Below, piece by piece: positions 36,746 through 45,652 of a stretch of DNA of 64,000 nucleotides (its first letter is position 1; each line of letters begins with the position of its first letter). The DNA comes from Terrabacter sp. 28 (GTDB lineage Bacteria > Actinomycetota > Actinomycetes > Actinomycetales > Dermatophilaceae): the NCBI GenBank assembly GCA_000955875.1, contig JYOE01000014.1, positions 1-64,000 of the forward strand. The letters are read 5' to 3'. A program made the position numbers and the translations under genes. A model generated the notes under the pieces. The model saw only the letters and a program-made list of their open reading frames with translations. It was not told the DNA's origin and searched no databases.

Positions 36746-37087
36746 ATGTCCGCCATCACTCTCCTCGAGCGCGCCGCCGCCGAGCTGCATTGCGCCGCAG
36801 ACCAAGCCGAAGCGCGCGCCGAAGGCAACCCGCTCGACCCATGGGCGGCCACGGCCGGTACCATCCGCCTCGTCGCCGCCGGCCTGCACCCCATGCCCGC
36901 CAGCCTGCCCATTCAGGCGACGACCCTTCACGAGCACCTCACCGCCGCGCTAGCCGCCCTGGACGAGCTGCCAGCCTCAGAAGCACCCGATGATCTGCCC
37001 TTCTGGCGCGCCCATGTCCACGACCTCTCGGCCAACGTCGACACCCTCGAGAGCGTCACCGAGCGGCCTCCGACAGGGGCCGGCTGA
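36746..37087 (+). CDS. Small helical hypothetical protein
   Basis: 113 aa. Entirely helical and Ala/Leu-rich (SAITLLERAAAELHCAADQAEARAEG, then TTLHEHLTAALAALDELPA). No motif. An ATG start follows CCGGAGG closely. The stop overlaps the next start by one base (TGATG), so it is in the primase operon. Unknown function. Confidence 0.6.
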   Translation: MSAITLLERAAAELHCAADQAEARAEGNPLDPWAATAGTIRLVAAGLHPMPASLPIQATTLHEHLTAALAALDELPASEAPDDLPFWRAHVHDLSANVDTLESVTERPPTGAG

Positions 37088-38460
37088 TGTCGACGAGCGC
37101 CAGCGATCTCCTCAACCGCGCCCGCCACACCCTGGCCCAGCTGGAGGAGTCGACCTCATCGATCTCGCGGACGCAGTGGGAATCCTTCGACCAAACCGTC
37201 TACCGGCTCCTGTACAACCTCGGCGGACCAGGAGCCCTTACCTGCTTCACCGAGCACGGCGCGGCCGCCCTGCACCGCGCTGTTCGCGACTACCCCCAGC
37301 CCCTCCAGCCGGCCGACGGCCGTCCCGACTTCTCAACCCGCGAGGCAGCACACCTCACGGGAAGAAGCGACGCGGCCATCCGTGAACGAATCCTCAGCGG
37401 GCAGCTGCTGGCGGCGCCGACCAGCAACGGCTACCGCATACCCCGGAGTGAGCTCGGCCCCAGTCCCGACGTTCGACCCGCCACCTCGGACGATCAGCAC
37501 GCAATCGCTCGGCTCGCCGGCACCCTCGGTGCCCTCAACGACCTGCTGACCATCAACCGACTCGACCCGAGCCGCCCGGCCCTCGACGTGCAGGCCGCGG
37601 TGTCCCTCGCGGCACAGGTCCTCGCAGTCACGGACAGGGCCGCCAGGCGCAGCCTGGCACTCTGCGATCCCGAGTCAGCCGACCGACCCCTGGCGATCGC
37701 CCGCTACGCCGCCAAGGCCCTGACGACGCTCCCCGAACCGGCACCGTTGCTCGGGATGCAGAACCCCGCAGTCCCGCCCGCGATCGATACCCCGGCCGTA
37801 GGCCCGGCAGGGCTCGAACGCGCCATCCACGAGTGGGCCAGAGCAGCCCGTAACGAGCTGCGCGACGCCGTCCCCAGCGTCGAGGTCCTCAAGGACGTCA
37901 ACCGGCAGAGCATCCACATGGTCGCCGCGCTCGACTCAGTGCTGGCAGCATCCGGCACCACCGACGACATGCAAGACGTCCGTGATGAGATCCGGGCCTC
38001 CGCCATGAAACTCCAAGCCGCCGTCGATGTCTGGTCCCACACGTCGACTGGGATGCACCCGTCCCGCACCTACGTCGAGGCCGCACGGTCGCTTTACACC
38101 TCGCTCAGTCGGCTCACGGCGACCCGCCAGCCTGACAAGGCAGCAGAAGCGTTCACGTATCAAGTGCTCCTCCGCGGAGTGAACGACGCCGCCTGGATCA
38201 CCGCCCTCGCGGCGCCCTGGGCCCCTCGCCTGCTCGACTCCGGCGTCCTCTTCATCCACTCACGTCACGCCAAGGGGACCCCGGATCGGCTCACCCAGGC
38301 ACTGGGCGGCCGCATGATCGAGGCGAACAGGCACGACCTCCCCGACCTCCCCGCAACGGGCTGGGCCGCAGAGCGATCGATGCGGCACACAGCCCGGCGG
38401 CTGCCGCTCAGCATCGAAGGCCACCACCCTCGAAGCGTGGTCCCAACCCTGACGACCTAG
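37087..38460 (+). CDS. Hypothetical protein with an excisionase-like helix-turn-helix
   Basis: 457 aa. Residues about 80-118 (DFSTREAAHLTGRSDAAIRE, then GYRIPRSEL) match a MerR/excisionase-type DNA-binding fold. The remaining 330 residues are helical repeats without a known motif. ATG 37087 overlaps the previous stop. Last gene of the primase operon; after it the strand and base composition change at the defence-like block. Confidence 0.6.
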   Translation: MSTSASDLLNRARHTLAQLEESTSSISRTQWESFDQTVYRLLYNLGGPGALTCFTEHGAAALHRAVRDYPQPLQPADGRPDFSTREAAHLTGRSDAAIRERILSGQLLAAPTSNGYRIPRSELGPSPDVRPATSDDQHAIARLAGTLGALNDLLTINRLDPSRPALDVQAAVSLAAQVLAVTDRAARRSLALCDPESADRPLAIARYAAKALTTLPEPAPLLGMQNPAVPPAIDTPAVGPAGLERAIHEWARAARNELRDAVPSVEVLKDVNRQSIHMVAALDSVLAASGTTDDMQDVRDEIRASAMKLQAAVDVWSHTSTGMHPSRTYVEAARSLYTSLSRLTATRQPDKAAEAFTYQVLLRGVNDAAWITALAAPWAPRLLDSGVLFIHSRHAKGTPDRLTQALGGRMIEANRHDLPDLPATGWAAERSMRHTARRLPLSIEGHHPRSVVPTLTT

Positions 38461-38679
38461 TTGCCTGGTGCGCGTCAGTCACGGAGCCCTTTCCGCCCAG
38501 TTAGACGCTCGGATGTGCCCATGGCCGGGATGTTCGAAGATGAACCGTCAGCGGTTACTTGGAATGGGCTGCAAGCATGTACCAAGCCCTCCCAACGGCG
38601 AACTCGGTCGCCACGGATGGCCGTACACCTGAACCGTCAGCAGCCCTTGGATGATGCGCCGTTCGGCCTTACTGATGTA

Positions 38680-39210
38680 TCAGGGGCGCCCGACTGCGCC
38701 GGTTGCTGCAGCCTCCATCCACGCGCGCACCAGTAAAGCGATGAAGTCGCCGTCGCTCTTTACTGTCAGGAGATCCGATTCCTCGAGCACTACCAAGTTT
38801 GTACCACGGCAGTGGCTCGCGTAGGCAAGTGAATGGGCGGCCGTCGCATCGTCCTTCTTGCCCGTGATCCCGTGTCGGGAAATAATGATACCGAGAGCAA
38901 TGCGGCGATCTTCACATGTCTTCAAGAAGTACCCCACCGCGGCACTATCAACCGGCTTCTCCCAAAATTTACACTCCACGAGAAACATGCTGGGCACTGG
39001 CCCGAGCGCACCGAGATGCGCCACCGCCAGGTCGATCTGCTGGGCACCTAGCGGATTAACCAAGTTACGGCGAACCGGACACCTGATCCCTTCGAACAGG
39101 TAGGCCGCTAGATCCTCGAATTTCTTGCCCCTCGCGTCAGCAACCAAGGTTCCATCCGCTTCCTTGAGGCGCGCCGCAATCTCCGCTTGCGTCAACGGCA
39201 TTGCGTTCAC
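38680..39210 (-). CDS. PD-(D/E)XK nuclease-like protein
   Basis: 176 aa. The fold is suggested by GKKFEDLAAYLF (E32), QQIDLAVAH (D60) and FLVECKFWE (E79-x-K81), the catalytic arrangement of Mrr/HJC-type endonucleases. No methyltransferase is nearby. GTG 39210 overlaps the stop of the gene before it by four bases (GTGA), so the two are coupled. The local GC content is visibly lower than in neighbours, a sign of separate transfer. Probable DNA-targeting defence partner. Confidence 0.7.
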   Translation of the reverse strand: MNAMPLTQAEIAARLKEADGTLVADARGKKFEDLAAYLFEGIRCPVRRNLVNPLGAQQIDLAVAHLGALGPVPSMFLVECKFWEKPVDSAAVGYFLKTCEDRRIALGIIISRHGITGKKDDATAAHSLAYASHCRGTNLVVLEESDLLTVKSDGDFIALLVRAWMEAAATGAVGRP

Positions 39211-40046
39211 ATCTCGTGAATAGCCCGGTTACGGGCTGTTCGCAGGATCACGGGAAGCGCGGAGTTTTCCAACTGAGCGGTCAACTCGTCTATAGACATG
39301 GCGACGACAAGCGGCGTTGTGGGGAGTTTCACCGGTAGGCCGTCGTAAAGCAGAAGGCCTAACGCCGCGCGGGCCGTGAGGACTTGAGAGGACAACTGAG
39401 CCGCCGCCTCACGAAGACGGCGCTTAGAATCCGCTGATTGCCGTACGCCCTTGACCTCCACCAGGATCAGTCCAACGTCGATCTCATGGCCTGGCAAATA
39501 CATCGCAAAGTCGGGCCCACTGCGTCTTGAGGGGGAGCTCTCAACAAGATTCGAGCCCGCGGCCTGCAAGAGACGCCCAACCCGCGCCTCCAACTCAAGT
39601 CCGCTGAATTGAGCCATCGAGGCACGTGACATGGGCAAGTCCCGAGAATGGGCAAATTTGGGGGGATTCCTTGGGGCCCCATCGCGGACACCTTCAAGGA
39701 ACAGATCAACCTTCAGATCCAGAGTTGCTAAGTCCTCCAAGCCCGCCTCCATGCTCGGGATGCCGGCCAGAGATGAGAGTTGCAGGCCAGGTCTGCTGAT
39801 GATCAAGGTCGGGATAGAACGACCTACAGCGACGCCAATCTCGACCAGCACAGCGGCTCTCCGTTGTAGCGGAGGGTGCGCGGCCAGGAGCACTGCGATA
39901 ACCGCGTCAGCGAGCGCATCCGTGGACGCAAGCAGCGTGCCTGCGCCAAAGTCGCTGGGCTCGTCCACGCGGTGCCCCTGATCTTCAAGTATCTGACGCA
40001 ACGCATACCTAGCGGCCTTCGAATCTGACGTCAAAAACACACGCAT
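39207..40046 (-). CDS. TIR-like domain fused to a PD-(D/E)XK nuclease
   Basis: 279 aa. Residues 1-85 have the order of TIR/deoxyribosyltransferase-like folds: VFLTSDSKAARYAL, ADAVIAVL and AAVLVEIGVAVGRSIPTLII, with E69 at the catalytic-Glu position. Residues 145-205 look like a PD-(D/E)XK nuclease: GPDFAMY (D179) and LVEVKG (E197, K199). First gene of a coupled pair with the nuclease at 38680. Plausible as a two-component anti-phage system in which a nucleotide signal gates a nuclease. The TIR-like call is from pattern only. Confidence 0.65.
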   Translation of the reverse strand: MRVFLTSDSKAARYALRQILEDQGHRVDEPSDFGAGTLLASTDALADAVIAVLLAAHPPLQRRAAVLVEIGVAVGRSIPTLIISRPGLQLSSLAGIPSMEAGLEDLATLDLKVDLFLEGVRDGAPRNPPKFAHSRDLPMSRASMAQFSGLELEARVGRLLQAAGSNLVESSPSRRSGPDFAMYLPGHEIDVGLILVEVKGVRQSADSKRRLREAAAQLSSQVLTARAALGLLLYDGLPVKLPTTPLVVAMSIDELTAQLENSALPVILRTARNRAIHEM

Positions 40047-40101
40047 GTGAATAGCCTAGTCGGTTGCATCACATGCAGGCCAAGGCGTGCTCGGGTGACC
40101 C

Positions 40102-43100
40102 TCAGGTCGCTGGCACAGCCTTGGGCGCGTCCCCAATGGCATGCAACTGATTGTGCAGCTCGGCCGGGCCGGACGCCACAGATTCCTTGGCCAACTTCCA
40201 GACAACGGCGCCGAAGTACGGGTCGAGCCAATAGTCGCCGTGCCCGCGCGCAGGAAGGCGTGGGTAGTACGCCGAGTCGGCCAACATCAACGGATCCTGC
40301 AGTTGCACATCCTCTCCGGCGGCGCACGGCGGGCCCAACTCCGGGACGGCCTCATCCTTTTCCAAGCTGAGGGTCGTGGCCACTCCTTTCGCCGGAGATC
40401 CACGGTTCGCCATCCATGACCATTTCTCCGTGGCGGGCGATGGCGCCCTCTGCCCAGTCCAGAAATCATTGCGGTTTGGCCACGCAAGCACCGGACCGCC
40501 GATCGGGTCGGTCCACCGGTGGAGGTTCTTCCATCGTCCACCGAGCGACTCCCGGAACTGCCCGCGCAGCACATGGAATCCGAGATAGCCGGGGAAAAGC
40601 CGCGCGTAAATGAACTGCAGCTGAGACCCGTACGTCAGCAGCGCGAGCCGCTTCATCGTCGCTCCAGCCGCGTCCTTGTTCAGCCACGCGTACTTCTCCT
40701 GTCGGGGATCCTCAGGGTTCACAGCGGCGCGTTTTAGCACCGCCACCGCGGCGAGGCTGACCAAGGATCCTTGGCTGTGCCCGGAGATCACCACAGCCCG
40801 GTAGCCGTTGCCGGTGCGGCTTTCGTCTTGAACGTCCGCGCCGTAGTCACCCGGAGTGCGCGTGTTCGCGAGTTGACTGGCCCGAGTGGCCACCCCGAGC
40901 ACAGCTCGCCCACCGTACGGCGGCGGGCACAACGGGTGACCGACACGCGGCCAGAGAGATAGCAGGTCGAACACGACGCCGACCGTCGTCCCCGCGTTGG
41001 GATTGCGCCAGAGCAACAGCGCCAGGGCACCGACCCCGGTGGCCAGCAGACCGATCACCCACGTGCCGAAACGTTCCGGCGCGGCCAGCACGGCCACGTC
41101 CCCAATGCCGAGGTTCGGGGGCAGGCGGTCGCCTGGTCCCGCGGCCACCACCTGCCACCGCACGAGCTGCATTGCTGCGGCGACCCCCTGCCAGGCGACG
41201 CACCCAGCCGCGGCGACCGCGGCGAGTCCCAGGACCCGGTGGTAGTAGCGGCGCGTCTGGGCCCACTCGAGCTGGCCGAGGACCTGCCTGCGGCGCCTCC
41301 GCTCCTCCGGAGAAACTCGTTCGTCCTCAGCAGCATCGCCGCTCGGCAGTCCAAGCAGGCGACCGAGGTGCGGCGCAAGTGGCGGATTTCGCGTGAACGT
41401 GTTCTTGGCCGCGGCGACCCCTACCAAAAGTGGGGCCGCATACGCCAGATCTGCCCAACTGGCCAGGCCGAACTCCCCCCAGTCCCGCCAGATCGCGACA
41501 CCGAGCAGCCCCTCTGATACAAGCCAGAGCCCGGCTGCCCATTTGTGATTCCGCAGCAGCGCCACGATCGGCAATGCCGCCACGACGGCGAGCGCCGGCA
41601 TCACACCCCAACAGATAGCGCCGACGCTGAACACGACCGCCGCGGCACCGATCGGCGCGTCCGCGCCCTGGGCCCACCGGAACGCCGCCGCCGAAAACCC
41701 CGACGCGACACCGACCGCCAGTATGGTCAGGATTGTCGCGGCCATCCCACCCCAGTACGGGCGGAACGCACCCGGCACAGGGTCCTTACCGACGCCGCGA
41801 CGCAGGCGCCGCCCCACGGGATCCCACACCTGGGCCAGGTTCGCCAACGTAAGCACGAAGAGCAGGGCAACCAACACGATCGCGATCACCGTGACCATCA
41901 CTTCCGGCGCCGTGGCGCTGACCTCCACCGGAGGCTCGCCTGTCGGCCCACCGCCGGGAGGGTGGTCGCCCGAGTACCAAAGCACAACCAAGACGGCGCC
42001 GATCAGCCCGAGGGTAGGGCCGAACAACTGCCGGCCGGCCTTGGCGGCCACACCCTCTGGCGGGTTATCCCCGTCAAAGGCCGACTTGGTCTCGTCATGG
42101 TGGACGCACACCCCGACGATGCAAACGACCGACACCGCCGCGCAGGCGACGTGCAGAACCCAGTAGATGCCCTTCGCGGCGGGCGAGACGACACTCCACT
42201 CCCACGGTGTCCCGGAGCGCCATAGGCCGATGACACCGATCAGCCCGAGCGAGGCGATGACATGCTGTTCGAGCCTCCGCGGGCAGGAGGAACTGCCAGA
42301 CCAGAACCCTCGGTCGAAGATGGCGCCGCGTTCGGTGACCCAAAGGGCGTGGCCACCTGCCGGATCCTGGTCGTACGACTGTTTGCCGAACCACCACAGG
42401 GCCAGGACCAACGCTGTCGGCAGTGCTCCCCCGGCGAGCAGACGCAGCCCAGGGTTCCACTCCCATGGGATGAGGCCTGTCTGCCATCCGATGTAGCACG
42501 TCGTCGCGACCATCTGAAGTGTCATGGTCATCCCGAGCAGTCTCACGATGCGCAGCGCCGTCGCATCCTTGACCTGCCACCAGCGGGTGCGCACGGCAGC
42601 GGCGTCCGGGTCCTGTCGCTCGATCAGCAACGCGTACGAGGCGAGGTTTACCAGAGTGAACGGGATCAGGATGAGCCAGAGGAACCGCAGGACATTGAGC
42701 TTGGTGAAGGCAGCCCAATGGAACGCCTCGACATCACGAACCCTCTCCCCGGGGCCCTTTGCGGGAACTGACCGGCGCCATACCCGGCCGGCTTGATCCC
42801 CGGCGACCTGCCGCGGCGCCGCGTCGTCGAGAATGTCGGTTGCCGGTGTGCCGTTGACTCCGTGAACACGCAACTCCACGACATCGCCGACGACGACACC
42901 GTCATCGTCCGCACCGCCCTCGGCGCCGTCAAGGCCCCTGGCGGGTCGATCCCCTCCCCCAGCCGGCCCAAGCACGACCTCAGCGTCATGCGCTTCCCCC
43001 CGCGGCGCAGCCCTATTCACCTGGACTTCCGGCGACGGTCTTTGCACCGCAACTCCGGCCGTACCAGGAGTGCCCACAGCGACAACGTCTTCGTCTTCAG

Positions 43101-43116
43101 CCGTGATCGACCCCAT
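40102..43116 (-). CDS. Large membrane protein with alpha/beta-hydrolase halves around a polytopic core
   Basis: 1004 aa. After a disordered acidic head, VVELRVHGVNGTP (about 80-93) is the first strand and oxyanion-type loop of a lipase-like hydrolase. About ten membrane helices follow (from about 140 to 700). The nucleophile elbow GHSQG comes only near residue 780 (Ser in VVISGHSQGSL), with further hydrolase-like sequence behind it. The membrane core thus seems inserted into the hydrolase fold. AGAGGA precedes ATG 43116. Function unknown; a membrane lipase or effector in the defence-like island is possible. Confidence 0.7.
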   Translation of the reverse strand: MGSITAEDEDVVAVGTPGTAGVAVQRPSPEVQVNRAAPRGEAHDAEVVLGPAGGGDRPARGLDGAEGGADDDGVVVGDVVELRVHGVNGTPATDILDDAAPRQVAGDQAGRVWRRSVPAKGPGERVRDVEAFHWAAFTKLNVLRFLWLILIPFTLVNLASYALLIERQDPDAAAVRTRWWQVKDATALRIVRLLGMTMTLQMVATTCYIGWQTGLIPWEWNPGLRLLAGGALPTALVLALWWFGKQSYDQDPAGGHALWVTERGAIFDRGFWSGSSSCPRRLEQHVIASLGLIGVIGLWRSGTPWEWSVVSPAAKGIYWVLHVACAAVSVVCIVGVCVHHDETKSAFDGDNPPEGVAAKAGRQLFGPTLGLIGAVLVVLWYSGDHPPGGGPTGEPPVEVSATAPEVMVTVIAIVLVALLFVLTLANLAQVWDPVGRRLRRGVGKDPVPGAFRPYWGGMAATILTILAVGVASGFSAAAFRWAQGADAPIGAAAVVFSVGAICWGVMPALAVVAALPIVALLRNHKWAAGLWLVSEGLLGVAIWRDWGEFGLASWADLAYAAPLLVGVAAAKNTFTRNPPLAPHLGRLLGLPSGDAAEDERVSPEERRRRRQVLGQLEWAQTRRYYHRVLGLAAVAAAGCVAWQGVAAAMQLVRWQVVAAGPGDRLPPNLGIGDVAVLAAPERFGTWVIGLLATGVGALALLLWRNPNAGTTVGVVFDLLSLWPRVGHPLCPPPYGGRAVLGVATRASQLANTRTPGDYGADVQDESRTGNGYRAVVISGHSQGSLVSLAAVAVLKRAAVNPEDPRQEKYAWLNKDAAGATMKRLALLTYGSQLQFIYARLFPGYLGFHVLRGQFRESLGGRWKNLHRWTDPIGGPVLAWPNRNDFWTGQRAPSPATEKWSWMANRGSPAKGVATTLSLEKDEAVPELGPPCAAGEDVQLQDPLMLADSAYYPRLPARGHGDYWLDPYFGAVVWKLAKESVASGPAELHNQLHAIGDAPKAVPAT

Positions 43117-43731
43117 CGCAGTCCTCTGCCTCGCGTTCCCCTGACGAAGAAGACCTACAGATCGACGCTACGCCGCCGACGAACGCTTTCTGGCTTTTCG
43201 ACCAAATGCATAGCTTTCACCACGCTTACGCACCGGCCCGCGCGCGGCGGGGCTGGCGCGGCCTCCGGTCACCATCTGTAGCGTTCGGCTAATGGAAGCA
43301 AGTAGCCGCGTCATGCGCCCGAATCGGGCCGAACAGCCTCGTTGGCGAGCTCCAAACCGCAGCACGTACCGACCATCCAGATCCCCCTAAGATCACGGTC
43401 CCCCCCTACGCGCCGCCTGACACCACCAGCGGAAAAACCGAAGATGACTTCCACACCAGCATGCGCCTACTCGGCGTTCCCCCTAAGTACCGGAGCCGCC
43501 TATTCTCGGGCGGCTGAAGGAAAGGCGTAGGAGGCCTCCAGACGGTTGGCGGCCGGACCCTGTCCGGCGAGGGCAGCAGAGGTGCCATCGGCGCCGGGAT
43601 GTCTTGGCTCTCAACAGATGAGTGCGGGGCGAGCGCGACGCGCGGCGTTGCTGAACTCCATGATCGCCTTGGTCGCCTTGGTCGTAGGCGGCTAGACGCT
43701 TTGCCCGTCGCGTCACACCGCCGCTCAACGG
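43117..43731. other. Gene-poor stretch of about 600 bases
   Basis: No start-to-stop frame here convinces me. On the plus strand the residues KITVPPYAPPDTT, then DDFHTSMRLLGVPPKYRSRLFSGG (43400-43520) have protein-like character and end in a stop, but no start codon precedes them in frame, so this may be the 3' end of a lost gene. No RNA or strong hairpin seen. Confidence 0.35.
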
Positions 43732-44402
43732 TCAGGGCTGAACGGGCCAAGGCAGTTGGCGGGACTCAACGAGTCCAAGGTCTACTAACTCCTTGCCATC
43801 CCACAGATGGATTGGTAGACCCACAGTCCAGGCGGGTGTCTCGTCGCCTACGACGAGTTCACCAGTAACCGGATCAAGCATGTGGCCTATTTGCAATGGT
43901 GGCTCCCACGCAGGATCGGAAACTAGGAAACCCTTCACGCCCGCCCGCTCGAGAACCAATTCGCCATCGGCGCAGGGAACCCGCCACTCATGCTCGTGGA
44001 GCCAATCGGAGTCTTTCGGTACGGTGCGAACGAGCCATCCGTGTAGAGCAGGATCAAGTCCTGAACGGACAGTGGACCAGTGATCGTCTCGGACGTACCA
44101 GACTGGTCCTCCGCCAGCGTCCCAAACCCATTGTCGACTTAGAACCACACCCATCCAGCAAAGCCCGCTCGCAGCAGAAGGGCAGCCGTGTGGCTCTTGT
44201 CGCTTTCGCTGAAGCACACAACCGGATCGTCGGAGCCAGGCACTCCATGACCAATGAGGGCGCGATCGCTGATGATGCTGTCTAGGCGCTCCCGCGCCGA
44301 CATCAGCGCCACTTCTGGCGCAGATGAAGGTCGTGCGCGCCCAGTGAAGTGCACGAGCCCCTCCGACTGGCCAGGGTGAATAACAGGTCGCAGGTCAGCC
44401 AT
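43732..44402 (-). pseudogene. Hypothetical protein broken by a single frameshift
   Basis: Two overlapping minus-strand frames form one protein. The first (from ATG 44402) runs LVHFTGRARPSSAPE, then VCFSESDKSHTAALLLRAGFAGW, and reaches a stop near 44139. The second resumes at GVVLSRQWVWDAGGGPVW and continues WLHEHEWRVP to the stop at 43732. One missing G in the G run at 44150-44152 explains the shift. The HEHEWR and CFSES patterns recall ADP-ribosyltransferase-like or DUF2971-type proteins, but the family is not certain. It could be a real mutation or a sequencing error. Confidence 0.7.
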
Positions 44403-44635
44403 GCGATGAATTATGACCGTTTCCTCGGAAGGTCGGATCCACCCTCCTCGCGTAGGGCGACGCTCGCGTTCGAAGCATCGGTACGGTGAGTCACTTCGCC
44501 GCGTCAGCGGCCCGTTCAGGGAGAACACCACAACATCGACAGTTGGACTGGCACTCAACCGTGTGGCCTTGGCGGCGGGCATTTCGTGGCGTGTCCGAGA
44601 CATCGATCGGCCTTGCAGTCTGTGATCGTGGTGCC

Positions 44636-45490
44636 GTGGAGGGCGACGTTATCTGGCCGACCAGCGGCACTGGTGCAGAACTTGCGCATGCGATCGGCGA
44701 GGCGGCGGCCGACGGCAGGAATCGGCTTTCGGGATCACCCGCAGATCTGGTCAACGGCTACCTGACCTGGGTCTCGAATCACGTGAGAATGCTTCAGCCG
44801 CGACTGACACTTGCTGACCTCGACCGGCTACTCACCTCGCCGCGATACTGGGCAACCTTCGCCAACCCGCTCGCTGTGCCGTCGACAGTGTCCGCGGTTA
44901 CTGACGAGATCGAGTACCGCACTCGCGTCATGAACGAGGCCGCCGCTGCTCTGGATAGAGCTGCCGAAGCTTGGCGAGCTGTCGACGGCGAGTACACGAA
45001 CCTCGTCGTGGTGGACACCAACTTCTGGGTGGAGCAGGAAGAATCTTTCGACAGCATCGACTGGCATCAACTCATCGAGAGCGCCGACGGCCCAGGTACT
45101 GCTGCGATGCAGGACGAGCTCCGGCTGGTGGTGCCCATGGTTGTCATCGACGAACTCGACGCCCTCACACACAGGACCAACCTCCGTCCAAAGGTCCTTG
45201 GGGCAACGAGGTGGCTGTACAAGCACCTCGGAAGTGCGCCGGACCGGCCTTCGGTCCTTGCCAATGCAACTGACACCCGGGGCGTAGTCACGGCCCAATT
45301 GGTGTTCGAACCGCACGCACACGCTCGGCTACCGAACAACGACGACGAAATCGTTGAGACCGCCGTCAGGCTCCGAGATTTTCTTGGCCATCCGCCGAGG
45401 CAGGTCTTCCTTCTTACCTACGACTCGGGGGCAGCATTCCGTGCCCGGAACCAAGGCTTGATGCCCCGACTGCTGACGAAGATCAAGTAA
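44636..45490 (+). CDS. PIN-domain ribonuclease-like protein
   Basis: 284 aa. The C-terminal 160 residues form a PIN domain with its acidic quartet spread over VVDTNFW, VVIDELDAL, NNDDEIVETAV and LLTYDSGAA. The N-terminal half is helical. GTG 44636 is used; GTG 44591 is an in-frame alternative. No VapB-like antitoxin is adjacent. It precedes a large nuclease gene on the same strand by 162 bp, so the two may be a functional pair. Confidence 0.75.
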   Translation: MEGDVIWPTSGTGAELAHAIGEAAADGRNRLSGSPADLVNGYLTWVSNHVRMLQPRLTLADLDRLLTSPRYWATFANPLAVPSTVSAVTDEIEYRTRVMNEAAAALDRAAEAWRAVDGEYTNLVVVDTNFWVEQEESFDSIDWHQLIESADGPGTAAMQDELRLVVPMVVIDELDALTHRTNLRPKVLGATRWLYKHLGSAPDRPSVLANATDTRGVVTAQLVFEPHAHARLPNNDDEIVETAVRLRDFLGHPPRQVFLLTYDSGAAFRARNQGLMPRLLTKIK

Positions 45491-45652
45491 GGAGCGCGTC
45501 TTGCCGCCGCCAGCGGTCCTTGCGGCGCGGTCCTTACTCGGCTTGGCGGCTCCCCATTCTATTGGCGATATCTCTTCGCTGCATCGGCCCGACTGAGCCC
45601 GCACCGGCCGCTCGAACCGCCCTCTGTCAGTCTCTAATGGGAGAGTGTTCGC

